Shown: positions 18,932 to 28,059 of the stretch, one piece after another
How positions within the stretch are numbered: position 1 is the first letter of the stretch
Layout of the letters: each line of letters starts with the position of its first letter
Source of the DNA: Saccharopolyspora thermophila
Lineage (GTDB): Bacteria > Actinomycetota > Actinomycetes > Mycobacteriales > Pseudonocardiaceae
Direction: 5' to 3'
Assembly (NCBI RefSeq): GCF_014646075.1
Contig: NZ_BMMT01000002.1
Span: 520,058 to 584,057, forward strand
DNA length: 64,000 nt
The notes under the pieces: generated by a model
Seen by the model: the letters and a program-made list of their open reading frames with translations, nothing else
Told to the model about the DNA's origin: nothing
Databases searched by the model: none
Program-made: the position numbers and the translations under genes

Positions 18932-18983
18932 GGCTCTCCGAAAAACGGGCGTGCGCACCGTGCCCGTGGGCCCGGCGGCAGGT

Positions 18984-19727
18984 CTAGCGGGGTAGGGGTT
19001 GGGTCTGTTCGCTGGTTGTCGTCCACAGGTCCTCGACGAAGCCCTGCAGGGTGCGTCCGAGGAGGTAGGCATCGGCCGGGGCCACCATGCAGTACGTGTC
19101 GTCCGGTGACTCGGGGATCACCGCGACCCGCCCTGTCGGTGCGTGGTGCACCTCGACGGCCAGTGGCCCGATCCGCAGTGCCCCGGACGCCGCGCGCAAC
19201 CCCACGGTGAACCGCGCGGCCATCCCGTCGGCCCGCCGCATCAGGTCGCTGATCGCCCGCGCGTCGTCCGGCGGCACCTGGCGCAGCTTGAGCTCGTAGG
19301 CCAGCCAGTCCACCCGCTGCTCGGTGCGCCGGGTGGCCTCGGCACGCGCCTCGGCCAGCACCCGCGTCGGCACCGTCACCTCGCAGCCCTCGGCCGCCGC
19401 CATGTCCGGCAGCACGCCGACCAGGGCGGGCCACGGCGCGTCCGGCCGGATCTCCTTGGCGGTCACCGTCCCGTCCGCCACCACCATCCGCGCGGCGTGC
19501 CGGTTGCCCACCGCGACGACCGCGCGCCGCTCAGGGCCGCCGGTGACCTCGACGAACCCGAACACCGACGCCCGCCGCAGGCCGTCGGCCAGCTCGTCCC
19601 ACCGCGAATCCCGCGGTGCCCGCCCGGCGTCGGTCCCGCCGAGCAGGAACGCGCCGATCTCCGGTGCCACCGCCTGGTCGCGCAGCAGGCCGCCGAACTC
19701 GTCCAAGCCGCATCGCATCGTCGTCAC
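18984..19727 (-). CDS. ESX secretion-associated protein, EspG family
   Basis: EspG proteins are cytosolic chaperones that bind substrates of type VII (ESX) secretion systems. The 247 residues show the family's start (MRCGLDEFGGLLRD), a central WLAYELKLRQVPPDDA segment and the C-terminal half with FTVGLRAASGALRIG and GRVAVIPESPDDTY. I take the GTG at 19727 (an ATG lies at 19718); an upstream ATG at 19778 adds unconserved sequence. No ESX core genes or PE/PPE-like substrates are adjacent, so it would have to serve a system elsewhere. It is convergent with the broken methyltransferase. Confidence 0.82.
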   Translation of the reverse strand: MTTMRCGLDEFGGLLRDQAVAPEIGAFLLGGTDAGRAPRDSRWDELADGLRRASVFGFVEVTGGPERRAVVAVGNRHAARMVVADGTVTAKEIRPDAPWPALVGVLPDMAAAEGCEVTVPTRVLAEARAEATRRTEQRVDWLAYELKLRQVPPDDARAISDLMRRADGMAARFTVGLRAASGALRIGPLAVEVHHAPTGRVAVIPESPDDTYCMVAPADAYLLGRTLQGFVEDLWTTTSEQTQPLPR

Positions 19728-19814
19728 CAGGTTCCGCTGTGGACAGACCTGGTCGGCAATATATCCGGTGGGCGGCACTTGCCGCGGTCGTTCGGCGCCG
19801 CAACCACCCGAACG

Positions 19815-20204
19815 TCAGCGCTCGTCCACCGGGGTGCGGGTGCGGCGCACGATCCCGGCCAGCGCGCTGCTGACGATCGTGACGATGAGCGCTCCCCAGA
19901 AGGCGGCCCAGAAGCCGTCGACATGGAACGGCAGCCGCAGCTCCCCGGCCAGGTAGCTGGTCAGCCAGAACAGCAGGGCGTTGACCACCAGCCCGAACAG
20001 GCCCAGGGTCAGCAGGTACAGCAGGCAGCCCAGGGTTTTCGCGATCGGCTTGAGCACCACGTTGACGAGGCCGAACAGCACCGACACGGCCAGCAGGGTG
20101 AGGACCTTGGCGGCGGTGTCCTCGCCCCCGAGGTGGATGCCCGGCAGCGCGGTGGTGATCCACACCGCCACCATGGTGATCAGGATGTGCAGCACGACGG
20201 CCAC
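19815..20204 (-). CDS. Phage holin family (superfamily IV) membrane protein
   Basis: The 129 residues form four hydrophobic helices: LHILITMVAVWITT, VLTLLAVSVLFGLVNVVLKP, LLYLLTLGLFGLVVNALLFW and the last ending IVTIVSSALAG. That layout, with the conserved NVVLKPIAKTL loop, matches the actinobacterial four-TM holin-like family (often simply annotated as membrane protein). There is no lysis gene nearby, so a phage role is unlikely. The GTG at 20204 has AAGGAGG upstream; the open frame to 20327 is not used. Confidence 0.85.
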   Translation of the reverse strand: MAVVLHILITMVAVWITTALPGIHLGGEDTAAKVLTLLAVSVLFGLVNVVLKPIAKTLGCLLYLLTLGLFGLVVNALLFWLTSYLAGELRLPFHVDGFWAAFWGALIVTIVSSALAGIVRRTRTPVDER

Positions 20205-20277
20205 GACCCGTCCTCCTTTTCGGCGATGAACATCATCGACGCTACCCGCGTCCGGATGCGCGCCGCGCGCTGACGGA

Positions 20278-21243
20278 TCAGCGGAAGAGGGTGGGGACCA
20301 GCCGCAGGGCGTCGCCGCCGCTGTCATCGTGGGCCTCGGCGAAGCGAAACACCAGGCCCTCGCGCAGGCCCCACGGGCAGATCTCCAGCTCCGCGACCCC
20401 GATCGTGCGCAGCACCAGCTCGGCGACGATCGCCCCGGCCAGGATGCGCCGGGCCCGGCTGCGCGACACGCCGGGCAGGGCCGCCCGCTGCCGCTGGTCG
20501 AGGGCGGCCAGCCGCGGGATCCAGGGCTGGAGCCTGGCCAGCGACAGCCGGTCGGGGTGGCGGACCACGCGGCCCGGCTCGCTCTCGGTGAGCACCGCCA
20601 GCTGCCGCAGCACCTTCGACAGGGCGATCGGGTGACCCAGGTCGGTCCCGGCGAAGGTGCGCAGCGACCGGGGGAGGGTCTCGCGCACCGCCGCGACCAG
20701 CTGGTCGACCTGCTGCGGCCGGGGCGGGTCGTCCGGCAGGTACTGCCGGGTCAACCGGGCGGCGCCGAACGGCAGCGTGACCACCTCGGTCGGTTCGGCG
20801 CCCCGTCCGGTGGCGACGTCGATCGTGCCACCCCCGATGTCCACAGTGGTCAGAACGGATCCGCGGCGGCCGTGCCAGCGGCGTGCGGCGTGGTAGGTGA
20901 CGGCGGCCTCGTCGCGCGGGCTGAGCACGCCGATACGCACTCCGGCCGCCTCGCTCAGCCGCTGCCGCAGCTCCGCGCCGTTGGCGGCGTCGCGGACCGC
21001 GGACGTGCCGAAGGCGACCAGCGCGTCGGGCCGCTGGTCGGCGGCGGCCGCCACGCAGTGCCGCACCGCGCGCACCGCGTGCTCGATGCCCGAAGCGCTG
21101 ACCGTTCCGTCCGCGCCGGTGTGCTCGGCGAGCCGGGTCCGCGCCTTCACGCTCCAGTCCGCGCGCGGCATGCGGGAGCGGTCCAGATCAACGATCTCCA
21201 GGCGTGCGGCGGTGGAACCGATGTCCAGCAGGGCCAGTTTCAT
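20278..21243 (-). CDS. Ppx/GppA family phosphatase (exopolyphosphatase-like)
   Basis: This acetate-kinase/HSP70-fold phosphatase hydrolyses polyphosphate or pppGpp in known family members. The two phosphate-binding loops are present: LLDIGSTAARLEIVDL at residues 5-20 and TTVDIGGGTIDVATG in the middle. FGAARLTRQYLP and ALVAFGTSAVRDA are further family marks. The length of 321 residues matches the short actinobacterial form without HD domain. The ATG at 21243 starts exactly at MKLALLDIG; the open frame upstream to 21351 is ignored. Which of the two substrates it uses cannot be told. Confidence 0.9.
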   Translation of the reverse strand: MKLALLDIGSTAARLEIVDLDRSRMPRADWSVKARTRLAEHTGADGTVSASGIEHAVRAVRHCVAAAADQRPDALVAFGTSAVRDAANGAELRQRLSEAAGVRIGVLSPRDEAAVTYHAARRWHGRRGSVLTTVDIGGGTIDVATGRGAEPTEVVTLPFGAARLTRQYLPDDPPRPQQVDQLVAAVRETLPRSLRTFAGTDLGHPIALSKVLRQLAVLTESEPGRVVRHPDRLSLARLQPWIPRLAALDQRQRAALPGVSRSRARRILAGAIVAELVLRTIGVAELEICPWGLREGLVFRFAEAHDDSGGDALRLVPTLFR

Positions 21244-21488
21244 GCGGCGCCCACCCGCGCACCGGGCCGGCTGGACGGCGACGCGGTGGACTCGACGGAC
21301 GGCATGCCCCCATTGTCCGGGTTGGCAGGGGGAAAGTTCCCGCCAGGACAAGAAAATCCTGAGACGTGCGTCACAACCCGCGGTGCTCGCGGCGGCTCCC
21401 GGGGTGCCCGTACTCGGCGGTAACCTCGAGGCGACCTCGGCGGCGTGGCCCCGGGCATCGCCGCTGCCGCGACCGGAAGGAACAGCCG

Positions 21489-22535
21489 ATGCGCATCGGG
21501 ATGCCGCTGAACTACAGCGGGGGCTTCAAGGAAACCGTCGACGAGCTGGCCACCTACGAGAAGGCGGGACTGGACATCGTGTTCGTCCCGGAGGCGTACT
21601 CCTTCGACGCGGTGAGCCAGATGGGCTTCATCGCCGCCCGCACCGAGCGGCTGGAGATCGCCTCCGGCATCCTGCAGATCTACACCCGTACACCCACCCT
21701 GACGGCAATGACCGCGGCCGGGCTCGACTACGTCTCCGACGGGCGCTTCACCCTCGGCATCGGCGCCTCCGGGCCGCAGGTCATCGAGGGTTTCCACGGG
21801 GTGCCCTACCACGCCCCGCTGGGCCGCACCCGCGAGATCGTCGAGATCTGCCGTCAGGTGTGGCGCCGGGAGAAGGTGCAGCACAGCGGCAAGCACTACC
21901 AGATCCCACTGCCCGCTGACCGGGGCACCGGCCTGGGCAAGCCGCTGAAGATCATCAACCATCCGGTGCGGGACCGGATCCCGATCATGATCGCCGCGAT
22001 CGGGCCGAAGAACGTGGAGCTGGTCGCCGAGATCGCCGAGGCGTGGGAGCCGATCTTCTACCTGCCGGAGAAGGCCGCGGACGTGTGGGGCGAGTCGCTG
22101 GCCGCGGGCCGGGCCAGGCGCGACCCGTCGCTGCCGCCGCTGGACGTGGTCGCCCAGGCGCCGCTGGCCATCGGGGACGGGCTGGACGACCTGCTGGACC
22201 TCGTCCGGCCGCACGTGGCGCTCTACGTCGGCGGCATGGGGGCGAAGGGCAGGAACTTCTACAACAACCTCGCCCGTCGCTACGGCTACGAGGCCGAGGC
22301 GGAGCTGATCCAGGACCTCTACCTCAGCGGCAGGAAGGACGAGGCCGCCGCGGCCGTGCCGCGCGACCTGCTGGAGAAGACCTCGCTGATCGGGCCGGAG
22401 GGGCACGTCCGGGAGCGGCTGGCGGCGTTGAAGGAGTCGGGCGTGACCACGCTCAACGTGACCCCGCTGGCCGGGGACGCGGCGGGCCGCGCGAAGCTGA
22501 TCGAGCGCGTCAGGGAACTCGCCGCCGACGCCTGA
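21489..22535 (+). CDS. LLM-class F420-dependent oxidoreductase
   Basis: This luciferase-like TIM-barrel oxidoreductase (348 residues) has the sequence style of actinobacterial F420-dependent enzymes: MRIGMPLNYSGGF at the start, GLDIVFVPEAYSFDAVSQMG, TLGIGASGPQVIEGFHGVPY and RTREIVEICRQVWRRE. The cofactor could be F420 or FMN and the substrate is unknown. The ATG at 21489 follows GGAAGGAA. It stands between the divergent Ppx/GppA gene and the dipeptidase gene. Confidence 0.9.
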   Translation: MRIGMPLNYSGGFKETVDELATYEKAGLDIVFVPEAYSFDAVSQMGFIAARTERLEIASGILQIYTRTPTLTAMTAAGLDYVSDGRFTLGIGASGPQVIEGFHGVPYHAPLGRTREIVEICRQVWRREKVQHSGKHYQIPLPADRGTGLGKPLKIINHPVRDRIPIMIAAIGPKNVELVAEIAEAWEPIFYLPEKAADVWGESLAAGRARRDPSLPPLDVVAQAPLAIGDGLDDLLDLVRPHVALYVGGMGAKGRNFYNNLARRYGYEAEAELIQDLYLSGRKDEAAAAVPRDLLEKTSLIGPEGHVRERLAALKESGVTTLNVTPLAGDAAGRAKLIERVRELAADA

Positions 22536-22711
22536 TCCGCCGACGGTCTGATCGGGTGAGCCGTCACCTGGTCGTCGACCGACCGGCCACGGTGGACACC
22601 GGCGCCGTCGCCCAGGAGTGCCGGTGACGGCGCCCTTCGTTCCGGGATCGCGAGTGCGGCGGTCGCGTTAGCCTGGGGGCAACGGCGCCGGACGGGGGAA
22701 AGAAGGACAAC

Positions 22712-23431
22712 GTGGAACTGCTGCTGCTGTCCAGTTCGATGACGCACGGCACGGGTTTCCTCGAGCACGCGATGCCCGCGGTGGCCGAGCTGCTGGCCGA
22801 CCGGAATCGACTGCTGTTCGTGCCGTTCGCCAAACGGGACCACGACGGCTACACCGCCACCGTGCAGGCGGCCGTGGAACCGCTGGGCGTCACCGTCGAC
22901 GGCATCCACCGCGCCACGGACGCGGTGGCCGCGGTGCACGAGGCCGACGCCGTGTTCATCGGGGGTGGCAACACCTTCCGCCTGCTGTCCACACTGCACC
23001 GACTGGGCCTGCTGCCCGCGCTGCGCGAGGTGGTCCGCGGCGGCACGCCGTACCTGGGGGCCAGCGCCGGCACCAACATGGCCTGCCCGACGCTGCGGAC
23101 CAGTAACGACATGCCGATCGTGGAGCCGCCGTCGTTCACCGCGATCGGCCTGGTGCCGTTCCAGATCAACCCGCACTACCAGGACCCGGACCCGACCAGC
23201 ACGCACATGGGCGAGACCCGCGAACAGCGGATCGTCGAGTTCCTGGAGGACAACGACGTGCCGGTGCTCGGACTCCGGGAGGGGGCGTGGCTGCGGGTCC
23301 GCAGGGACCACGCCGAGCTGGGCGGCAGCACCGGCGCCCGCCTGTTCACCCGCGGTGCCCAGGCCCGCGAGCTGCGGCCGGGAAACGACGTCTCGTTCCT
23401 GCTGCGCACGGAGCCGCGCTACGACGCGTGA
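22712..23431 (+). CDS. pepE: Dipeptidase E (peptidase S51)
   Basis: This cytoplasmic alpha-aspartyl dipeptidase releases Asp from the N-terminus of dipeptides. The 239 residues contain the nucleophile elbow LGASAGTNMACPT, the preceding AVFIGGGNTFRLL loop, and NPHYQDPDP with the catalytic histidine; MLLLSS-like start ELLLLSSS and VPFAKRDHDGYT are family marks. The length equals the family norm. The GTG at 22712 follows a GGAAAGAAGG site. It is a single-gene unit. Confidence 0.92.
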   Translation: MELLLLSSSMTHGTGFLEHAMPAVAELLADRNRLLFVPFAKRDHDGYTATVQAAVEPLGVTVDGIHRATDAVAAVHEADAVFIGGGNTFRLLSTLHRLGLLPALREVVRGGTPYLGASAGTNMACPTLRTSNDMPIVEPPSFTAIGLVPFQINPHYQDPDPTSTHMGETREQRIVEFLEDNDVPVLGLREGAWLRVRRDHAELGGSTGARLFTRGAQARELRPGNDVSFLLRTEPRYDA

Positions 23432-23696
23432 CGTCACCGCCGGGCTTGGCCCGACAAGGTAACCGAAACCCACCCGCTTGATCACACTGTGCTATGGTGC
23501 GTTCGCCCTGCTGGGTGGCTTTAGGGAAGCGCGCCCACGTTAGTGGTACCGGTTCGGCTGCGAGACGAGGTTGCTGGTGCATGGCCACGCCGAAAGGCGC
23601 CCAGCCGAGCCGGTGTGGTGCTGGGTTGCGGCGCGACCGCCCGCACCGGTCTGAGGCCGGGCGCGTCGCGGAGCGGTTCGACAGTTGCGGAGCACG

Positions 23697-25901
23697 GTGA
23701 CGCGGACGAGCAGTTCCGGTGGTGGGTACCGAGCGATCCGGGCCCGCCTGACGCGGGTTGGCGTGATGCCCAGCGCGATCCTGCTGGTCATCTGGCTCGG
23801 TCTTGCCTCCGCGACGGTGTACGAGGCGTACTGCTCCCGACTGCTGGCCGCCGGGGTGACGGACGCGTCGCTCCCCTCGGTGCACAGCCTGACGGCGCTG
23901 CAGAAGGAACGCCGGCTCGCACTCGAGCGGCTGAACCGCCCCGGCACCGACCCGGCCGCGCTGCCCGCCCAGCGTGCCGCGACCGACCGGGCCGTGGGCC
24001 AGCTGCGGATGCACCTGCGGACCCTCGCCAACGACGCCCCGCCGGAGATCGGCGCCCGCATCCGCGACCTGACCGCGCTGCTGGACCAGTTGCCGCAGCA
24101 ACGCGCCCGGTACGACGCCGGACAGGCGTCCCGGACCGCCACCGTCGACTTCTACAACCGGCTCCTCGACGCCGGAGTCGCCCTGGTGGACACCCAGGCG
24201 CGGGTGATGCCGGACGCGCGCGCCGGCCAGGCCAGGCTGACCGCCACCGAGATGCTGCGGGCCACCGACCAGATGTCGCGCGCCACGTCGCTGGGCACCG
24301 CGGCCCTGGCCCGCGGCCAGTTCAGCACCGAGGACCACCTGTCCTTCGTCCACCTGGTCGGCGCCTACCGCACCAGGCTGGACACCGCCATGGCCGTCGC
24401 GGAACCGCGCGCCGCGGAACTGTACCGCCGACTCATCGGCAGCGAGGCGTGGCGGCGGGTCACCGCGGTCGAGAACACGCTGGTCGAGCACCCGCCGCAG
24501 CGCAGCGGCCGGTTCGGCGTCGACCAGGCCGCCTGGCGGGAGGCCACCGGTGAGGTGTCCGACGACCTGGCGGCAATCGTGGCGGCGCAGGCCGACTCCG
24601 CCTCCGACATCGCCATGGACGACACCAACACGCGGCTCGCCGTGGTGCTGGCGGGTAGCGCCGCCGTGCTGGTGGCCATGCTGCTGGGCATCGTCCTGAC
24701 GACCCGCAACGCCCGGCGGCTCGTCGACCGCACCCTCCTGGCACGGCTGGCGAAGCTGCGCGACGACACGCTGGAACTCACCAGCCGGCGGCTGCCGGAC
24801 ATCATGTCCAAACTGGACCGTGGCGAACGCGTCGACGTGGCGGCCGAACTGGCGCCGCTGGACCACGGCGTCGACGAGATCGGGCAGGTGGCGGACGCGT
24901 TCAGCGCCGCGCACCACACGGCGGTCGCCGCGGCGGTGCGGGAGAGCGAGGCCCGCGAAGGCGCGACCAAGGTGTTCCTCGGCATCGCGCACCGCAACCA
25001 GGGTCTGGTGTACCGCCAGCTGAAGGTGCTCGACCGGATGGAGCGCAGCGAGGAGCATCCGGAGCGGCTGGACGGCCTGTTCCAGCTGGACCACCTCGCC
25101 ACCCGCGCCCGCCGCAACGCCGAGAATCTGATCATCCTGGCCGGTGAGCAGCCGGGCCGGCAGTGGCGCAAACCGGTGCGGCTGGTCGACGTGGTGCGCG
25201 CGGCGGTCGCCGAAACCGAGCACTACTACCGGATCCACGTGCATCCCACGCCCGACGTCTCCCTCGTCGGCGCGGCCGTCGGCGACGTCATCCACCTGCT
25301 GGCGGAGCTGATGGACAACGCCACGTCGTTCTCCTCGCCGCGCTCCCAGGTCCAGGTCTACAGCAGCGACACTCCGCGCGGGGTGCTGCTGCAGATCGAG
25401 GACGAGGGGCTGGGGATGCGCCCGGCCGACCGGGACGAGGCCAACGCGCTGCTCGCCAGCACCCCGCGGTTCGAGGACATCACGCGACGCGGTGACTCCC
25501 GGCTGGGCCTGTTCGTGGTGGCCCGGCTCGCCGCGCGCCGCAACATCGAGGTGGACCTGCGCGAGGCCGCCGAGGGCGGCACGGTGGCGTTCGTCCGGCT
25601 GCCCCCCGACATCGTGGCCGCCGAGCCGCTCTTCGACCGCGGGGCGGGCAGCGCCGACTCCCCGACCTGGGCCCGCGGCCCCGCTCCCGCGGCGAGCCAC
25701 GCCGATGCCCCGCAGTTCCCGGTGGCGGACCCGGACGCGGAGCCGCCGCCCCGGCGCAAGCCCGGCCAGCGCAGTTCCGGGCGACTGCTCCAACCGGAGG
25801 GCGCCGGGCAGTTTGAGCCCTCGCCGGAGCGCACGCGTGACAACATGACCGCGTTCCAACGCGGGACGCAGGCCGCGCGCCGCGCCGAGGGCGGCGAGTG
25901 A
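23697..25901 (+). CDS. cvnA: Nitrate/nitrite-sensing-domain histidine kinase-like ATPase (conservon CvnA)
   Basis: This membrane sensor of about 734 residues is the first gene of a conservon. One TM helix near residue 30 and a second near 315-336 bracket a NIT-type extracellular sensing domain (SLTALQKERRLALERL). After a HAMP-like linker comes a HATPase_c domain with the N box LLAELMDNATSFSSP, EDEGLGMRPADR and SRLGLFVVARLA. The usual phosphoacceptor HisKA is replaced by FLGIAHRNQGLVYRQL, as in the CvnA family. A proline-rich tail follows. The GTG at 23697 has GGAG 6 bases upstream. Confidence 0.9.
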   Translation: MTRTSSSGGGYRAIRARLTRVGVMPSAILLVIWLGLASATVYEAYCSRLLAAGVTDASLPSVHSLTALQKERRLALERLNRPGTDPAALPAQRAATDRAVGQLRMHLRTLANDAPPEIGARIRDLTALLDQLPQQRARYDAGQASRTATVDFYNRLLDAGVALVDTQARVMPDARAGQARLTATEMLRATDQMSRATSLGTAALARGQFSTEDHLSFVHLVGAYRTRLDTAMAVAEPRAAELYRRLIGSEAWRRVTAVENTLVEHPPQRSGRFGVDQAAWREATGEVSDDLAAIVAAQADSASDIAMDDTNTRLAVVLAGSAAVLVAMLLGIVLTTRNARRLVDRTLLARLAKLRDDTLELTSRRLPDIMSKLDRGERVDVAAELAPLDHGVDEIGQVADAFSAAHHTAVAAAVRESEAREGATKVFLGIAHRNQGLVYRQLKVLDRMERSEEHPERLDGLFQLDHLATRARRNAENLIILAGEQPGRQWRKPVRLVDVVRAAVAETEHYYRIHVHPTPDVSLVGAAVGDVIHLLAELMDNATSFSSPRSQVQVYSSDTPRGVLLQIEDEGLGMRPADRDEANALLASTPRFEDITRRGDSRLGLFVVARLAARRNIEVDLREAAEGGTVAFVRLPPDIVAAEPLFDRGAGSADSPTWARGPAPAASHADAPQFPVADPDAEPPPRRKPGQRSSGRLLQPEGAGQFEPSPERTRDNMTAFQRGTQAARRAEGGE

Positions 25902-25927
25902 CCCGAGCAGGAGGAGCGCAAGAGGGC

Positions 25928-26353
25928 ATGAGCAACGGGATCGGTTCCGACGGGGAGCTGAACTGGCTGTTGGACGACCTGGTCACGCGGGTCGCCGGGG
26001 CCCGCGACGGGGTCGTGCTGTCCGCGGACGGCCTGCTGCTGGCGAAGTCCGCTGGGCTGCCCGCCGAGGACGCCGAGCGCCTGGCGGCGATGTCCTCGGC
26101 GATGCAAAGCCTGGCCCGCGAGGCCGGTCGGCACTTCCGCGGCGGGGACGTGCGGCAGACCGTGGTCGAGCTCGACCGCGCCTTCCTGCTCGTCACCGCC
26201 GCCGGCAGCGGGGCGTGCCTGGCGGTGCTGGCCGAGGCGGAGGCCGACATCGGCATGATCGCCTACGAGATGAACCTGCTGGTGGTGCGCGTGGGCGACT
26301 ACCTGAGCTCGGCGCCGCGCGTCGCGGTGACCGAGCAGCCGCGTGGCCGGTGA
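25928..26353 (+). CDS. cvnB: Roadblock/LC7 domain protein (conservon CvnB)
   Basis: This small cytoplasmic Roadblock/LC7 protein of 141 residues acts in conservons as an MglB-like partner of the GTPase. ELNWLLDDLVTRVAGARDGVVLSADG at the start and YEMNLLVVRVGDYLS at the end define it. It begins 26 bases after cvnA and overlaps cvnC by 11 bases. A GTG at 25898 overlapping the cvnA stop is an alternative start; the ATG at 25928 has an AGGAGG site about 12 bases away. Confidence 0.92.
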   Translation: MSNGIGSDGELNWLLDDLVTRVAGARDGVVLSADGLLLAKSAGLPAEDAERLAAMSSAMQSLAREAGRHFRGGDVRQTVVELDRAFLLVTAAGSGACLAVLAEAEADIGMIAYEMNLLVVRVGDYLSSAPRVAVTEQPRGR

Positions 26354-26732
26354 AGGCCCGGCCGTGACGCGGCACGAGGGTGAACTCTGGTGGGACGAGG
26401 AGAACGGCCCGATGGTGCGGCCGTATGCGCTCACGCGCGGCCGCACCCGGCCGACCCGCCCGGACCTGGACGTGGTGACGCAGCTGGTCACCGAACGGCG
26501 CGCCGAGAGCTCCGGGCTCGGCGTGGAGCACCGGGAGATCCTGGAGCTGTGCGTGCGTCCGCTGTCGGTCGCCGAGGTGGCGGCCTACCTGGACACACCG
26601 ATCGTGGTGGTCAAGGTGCTGGCCAGCGACCTGATCGAACGCGGTTACCTGGTCACGGGCGCACGGCCGCGGCCAACCCGCCCGGACCGCAAGCTGCTGC
26701 AGGCGGTCCTGGAGGGTGTGCGCCGGCTCTGA
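26343..26732 (+). CDS. cvnC: DUF742 protein (conservon CvnC)
   Basis: DUF742 proteins are the third component of actinobacterial conservons. The 129 residues show VRPYALTRGRTRPT near the start, then a winged-helix-like region with EHREILELCVRPLSVAEVAAYLDTPIVVVKVL. In complete conservons the next gene is the small GTPase CvnD, often followed by a P450; here a terminator hairpin and an MFS gene on the other strand follow directly. The GTG at 26343 overlaps the end of cvnB. Confidence 0.92.
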   Translation: MAGEGPAVTRHEGELWWDEENGPMVRPYALTRGRTRPTRPDLDVVTQLVTERRAESSGLGVEHREILELCVRPLSVAEVAAYLDTPIVVVKVLASDLIERGYLVTGARPRPTRPDRKLLQAVLEGVRRL

Positions 26733-26776
26733 CGTCCCGCACCGTTGCTGCATACCGGCGATCGTCCGCAGTGGAC

Positions 26777-26815
26777 GGTGGTGGGCCCCACGTCGGGGGT
26801 GCGGGGCCCACCACC
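26777..26815. terminator. Perfect 13-bp stem between cvnC and the MFS gene
   Basis: The arms GGTGGTGGGCCCC (26777-26789) and GGGGCCCACCACC (26803-26815) pair perfectly around a 13-base loop. It separates convergent transcripts and probably terminates both. Confidence 0.75.
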
Positions 26816-26820
26816 AGGAT

Positions 26821-28059
26821 TCAGGCGGGGACGGCGGCCAGCTCGCGCTCCGCGGCCAGGTCCCAGTCGTCCCCGACCGGCTCGGTGTCCGGTGTGGACA
26901 CCGGAACCCGCGCCCGGCGGTCCGCGGCGGCCAGCGCCCCGGTGAGCACCAGGCCAAGCACCGACAACGCGACGCCCACCACGCTGGGCGCCAGCAGGCC
27001 CAGGCCGTGCGCGATGACCAGACCGCCCGCGTGGGCACCGATGGAGTTGGCGATGTTGAACGCCGACTGCAGGGCCGCCGAGACCAGGGCGGGCGCGCCC
27101 CCGGCCCTGTCCATGACCACGGCCTGCATGATCGGCGCGACCATGAAACCGACGGCGCCGATGGCGAACACCGTCACCGCGGCGGTGACCTTGTTGCCGG
27201 AGGTGAGGGTGAACGCGCCGAGCACGACGGCGATGCCGACCAGCGCGGCGCACAGGCCCGGCAGCACCGCCCGGTCGGCGATCCGGCCGCCCAGGTAGTT
27301 GCCCAGGGTCATGCCGAGGCCGGCCACGACCAGCAGCAGCGTCACGCCGGTCCCGGAGAACCCGGAGACGTCGGTGAGCACGGGGGTCAGGTAGCTGAGG
27401 CAGGCGAAGGTGCCGCCGAGGCCGAAGGTGACGATCGCCAGCGCCAACCACATCTGGGGCTGGCGGAACGCGGCGAGCTGGTCCAGGACCGAGGACCGGC
27501 TGGCCCGCGGCCGCACCTCGCCGGGCACCAGCCGCGCGATGGCGGCGACGGTGACGACGCCGATGGCGGCCACGACGGCGAAGGTGGCCCGCCAGCCCAC
27601 GTGCTGGCCCAGCAGCGTGCCGAGCGGCACGCCGACGACGTTGGCCAGGGTGAGGCCCATGAACATCATCGAGACCGCCCTGGCGCGCTGGCCGGGCTCG
27701 ACGAGGCGGGCGGCCACGACGGCACCGGCGCCGAAGAAGGCGCCGTGCGGCAGACCCGCCAGGAACCGGAAAGCCATGCCGAGGTCGGCGCTGGGGGCCA
27801 GCGCGAACAGCGCGTTCCCGGCGATGAACAGGCCCATCGTGGCGACGAGCATGGTCCTGCCGGACAGCCGCGCGCCCAGGACGGTCAGCAACGGGGCACC
27901 GATCACCACGCCCAGGGCGTAGCCGGTGATCAGGTGCCCGGCGGTGGGGATCGAGACACCGAGGTCGGCGGCTACCTGCGGCAGCACACCCATCATGACG
28001 AACTCGGTCGTGCCGATGCCGAAGGCACCAACGGCGAGTGCGAGCAGCGCGATGGGCAC
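26821..28059 (-). CDS. MFS transporter (DHA1 drug/sugar efflux type)
   Basis: This 12-helix major facilitator has 412 residues. The N-terminus LALAVGAFGIGTTEFVMMGVLPQVAADLGVSIPTAG is typical of DHA1 exporters of the AraJ/Cmx type, followed by GYALGVVIGAPLLTVLGARL (motif A region) and RFLAGLPHGAFFGAGAVV. The GTG at 28059 has GAGAGGAG upstream; the frame upstream to 28188 lacks hydrophobic character. The substrate is unknown. Convergent to the conservon, with a 480-bp leader upstream. Confidence 0.9.
   Translation of the reverse strand: MPIALLALAVGAFGIGTTEFVMMGVLPQVAADLGVSIPTAGHLITGYALGVVIGAPLLTVLGARLSGRTMLVATMGLFIAGNALFALAPSADLGMAFRFLAGLPHGAFFGAGAVVAARLVEPGQRARAVSMMFMGLTLANVVGVPLGTLLGQHVGWRATFAVVAAIGVVTVAAIARLVPGEVRPRASRSSVLDQLAAFRQPQMWLALAIVTFGLGGTFACLSYLTPVLTDVSGFSGTGVTLLLVVAGLGMTLGNYLGGRIADRAVLPGLCAALVGIAVVLGAFTLTSGNKVTAAVTVFAIGAVGFMVAPIMQAVVMDRAGGAPALVSAALQSAFNIANSIGAHAGGLVIAHGLGLLAPSVVGVALSVLGLVLTGALAAADRRARVPVSTPDTEPVGDDWDLAAERELAAVPA

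Noticed and set aside
19815..20204. Prophage signal from the holin-like protein
   Set aside because: No endolysin, capsid or tail genes nearby; this four-helix family is common in actinobacterial chromosomes.
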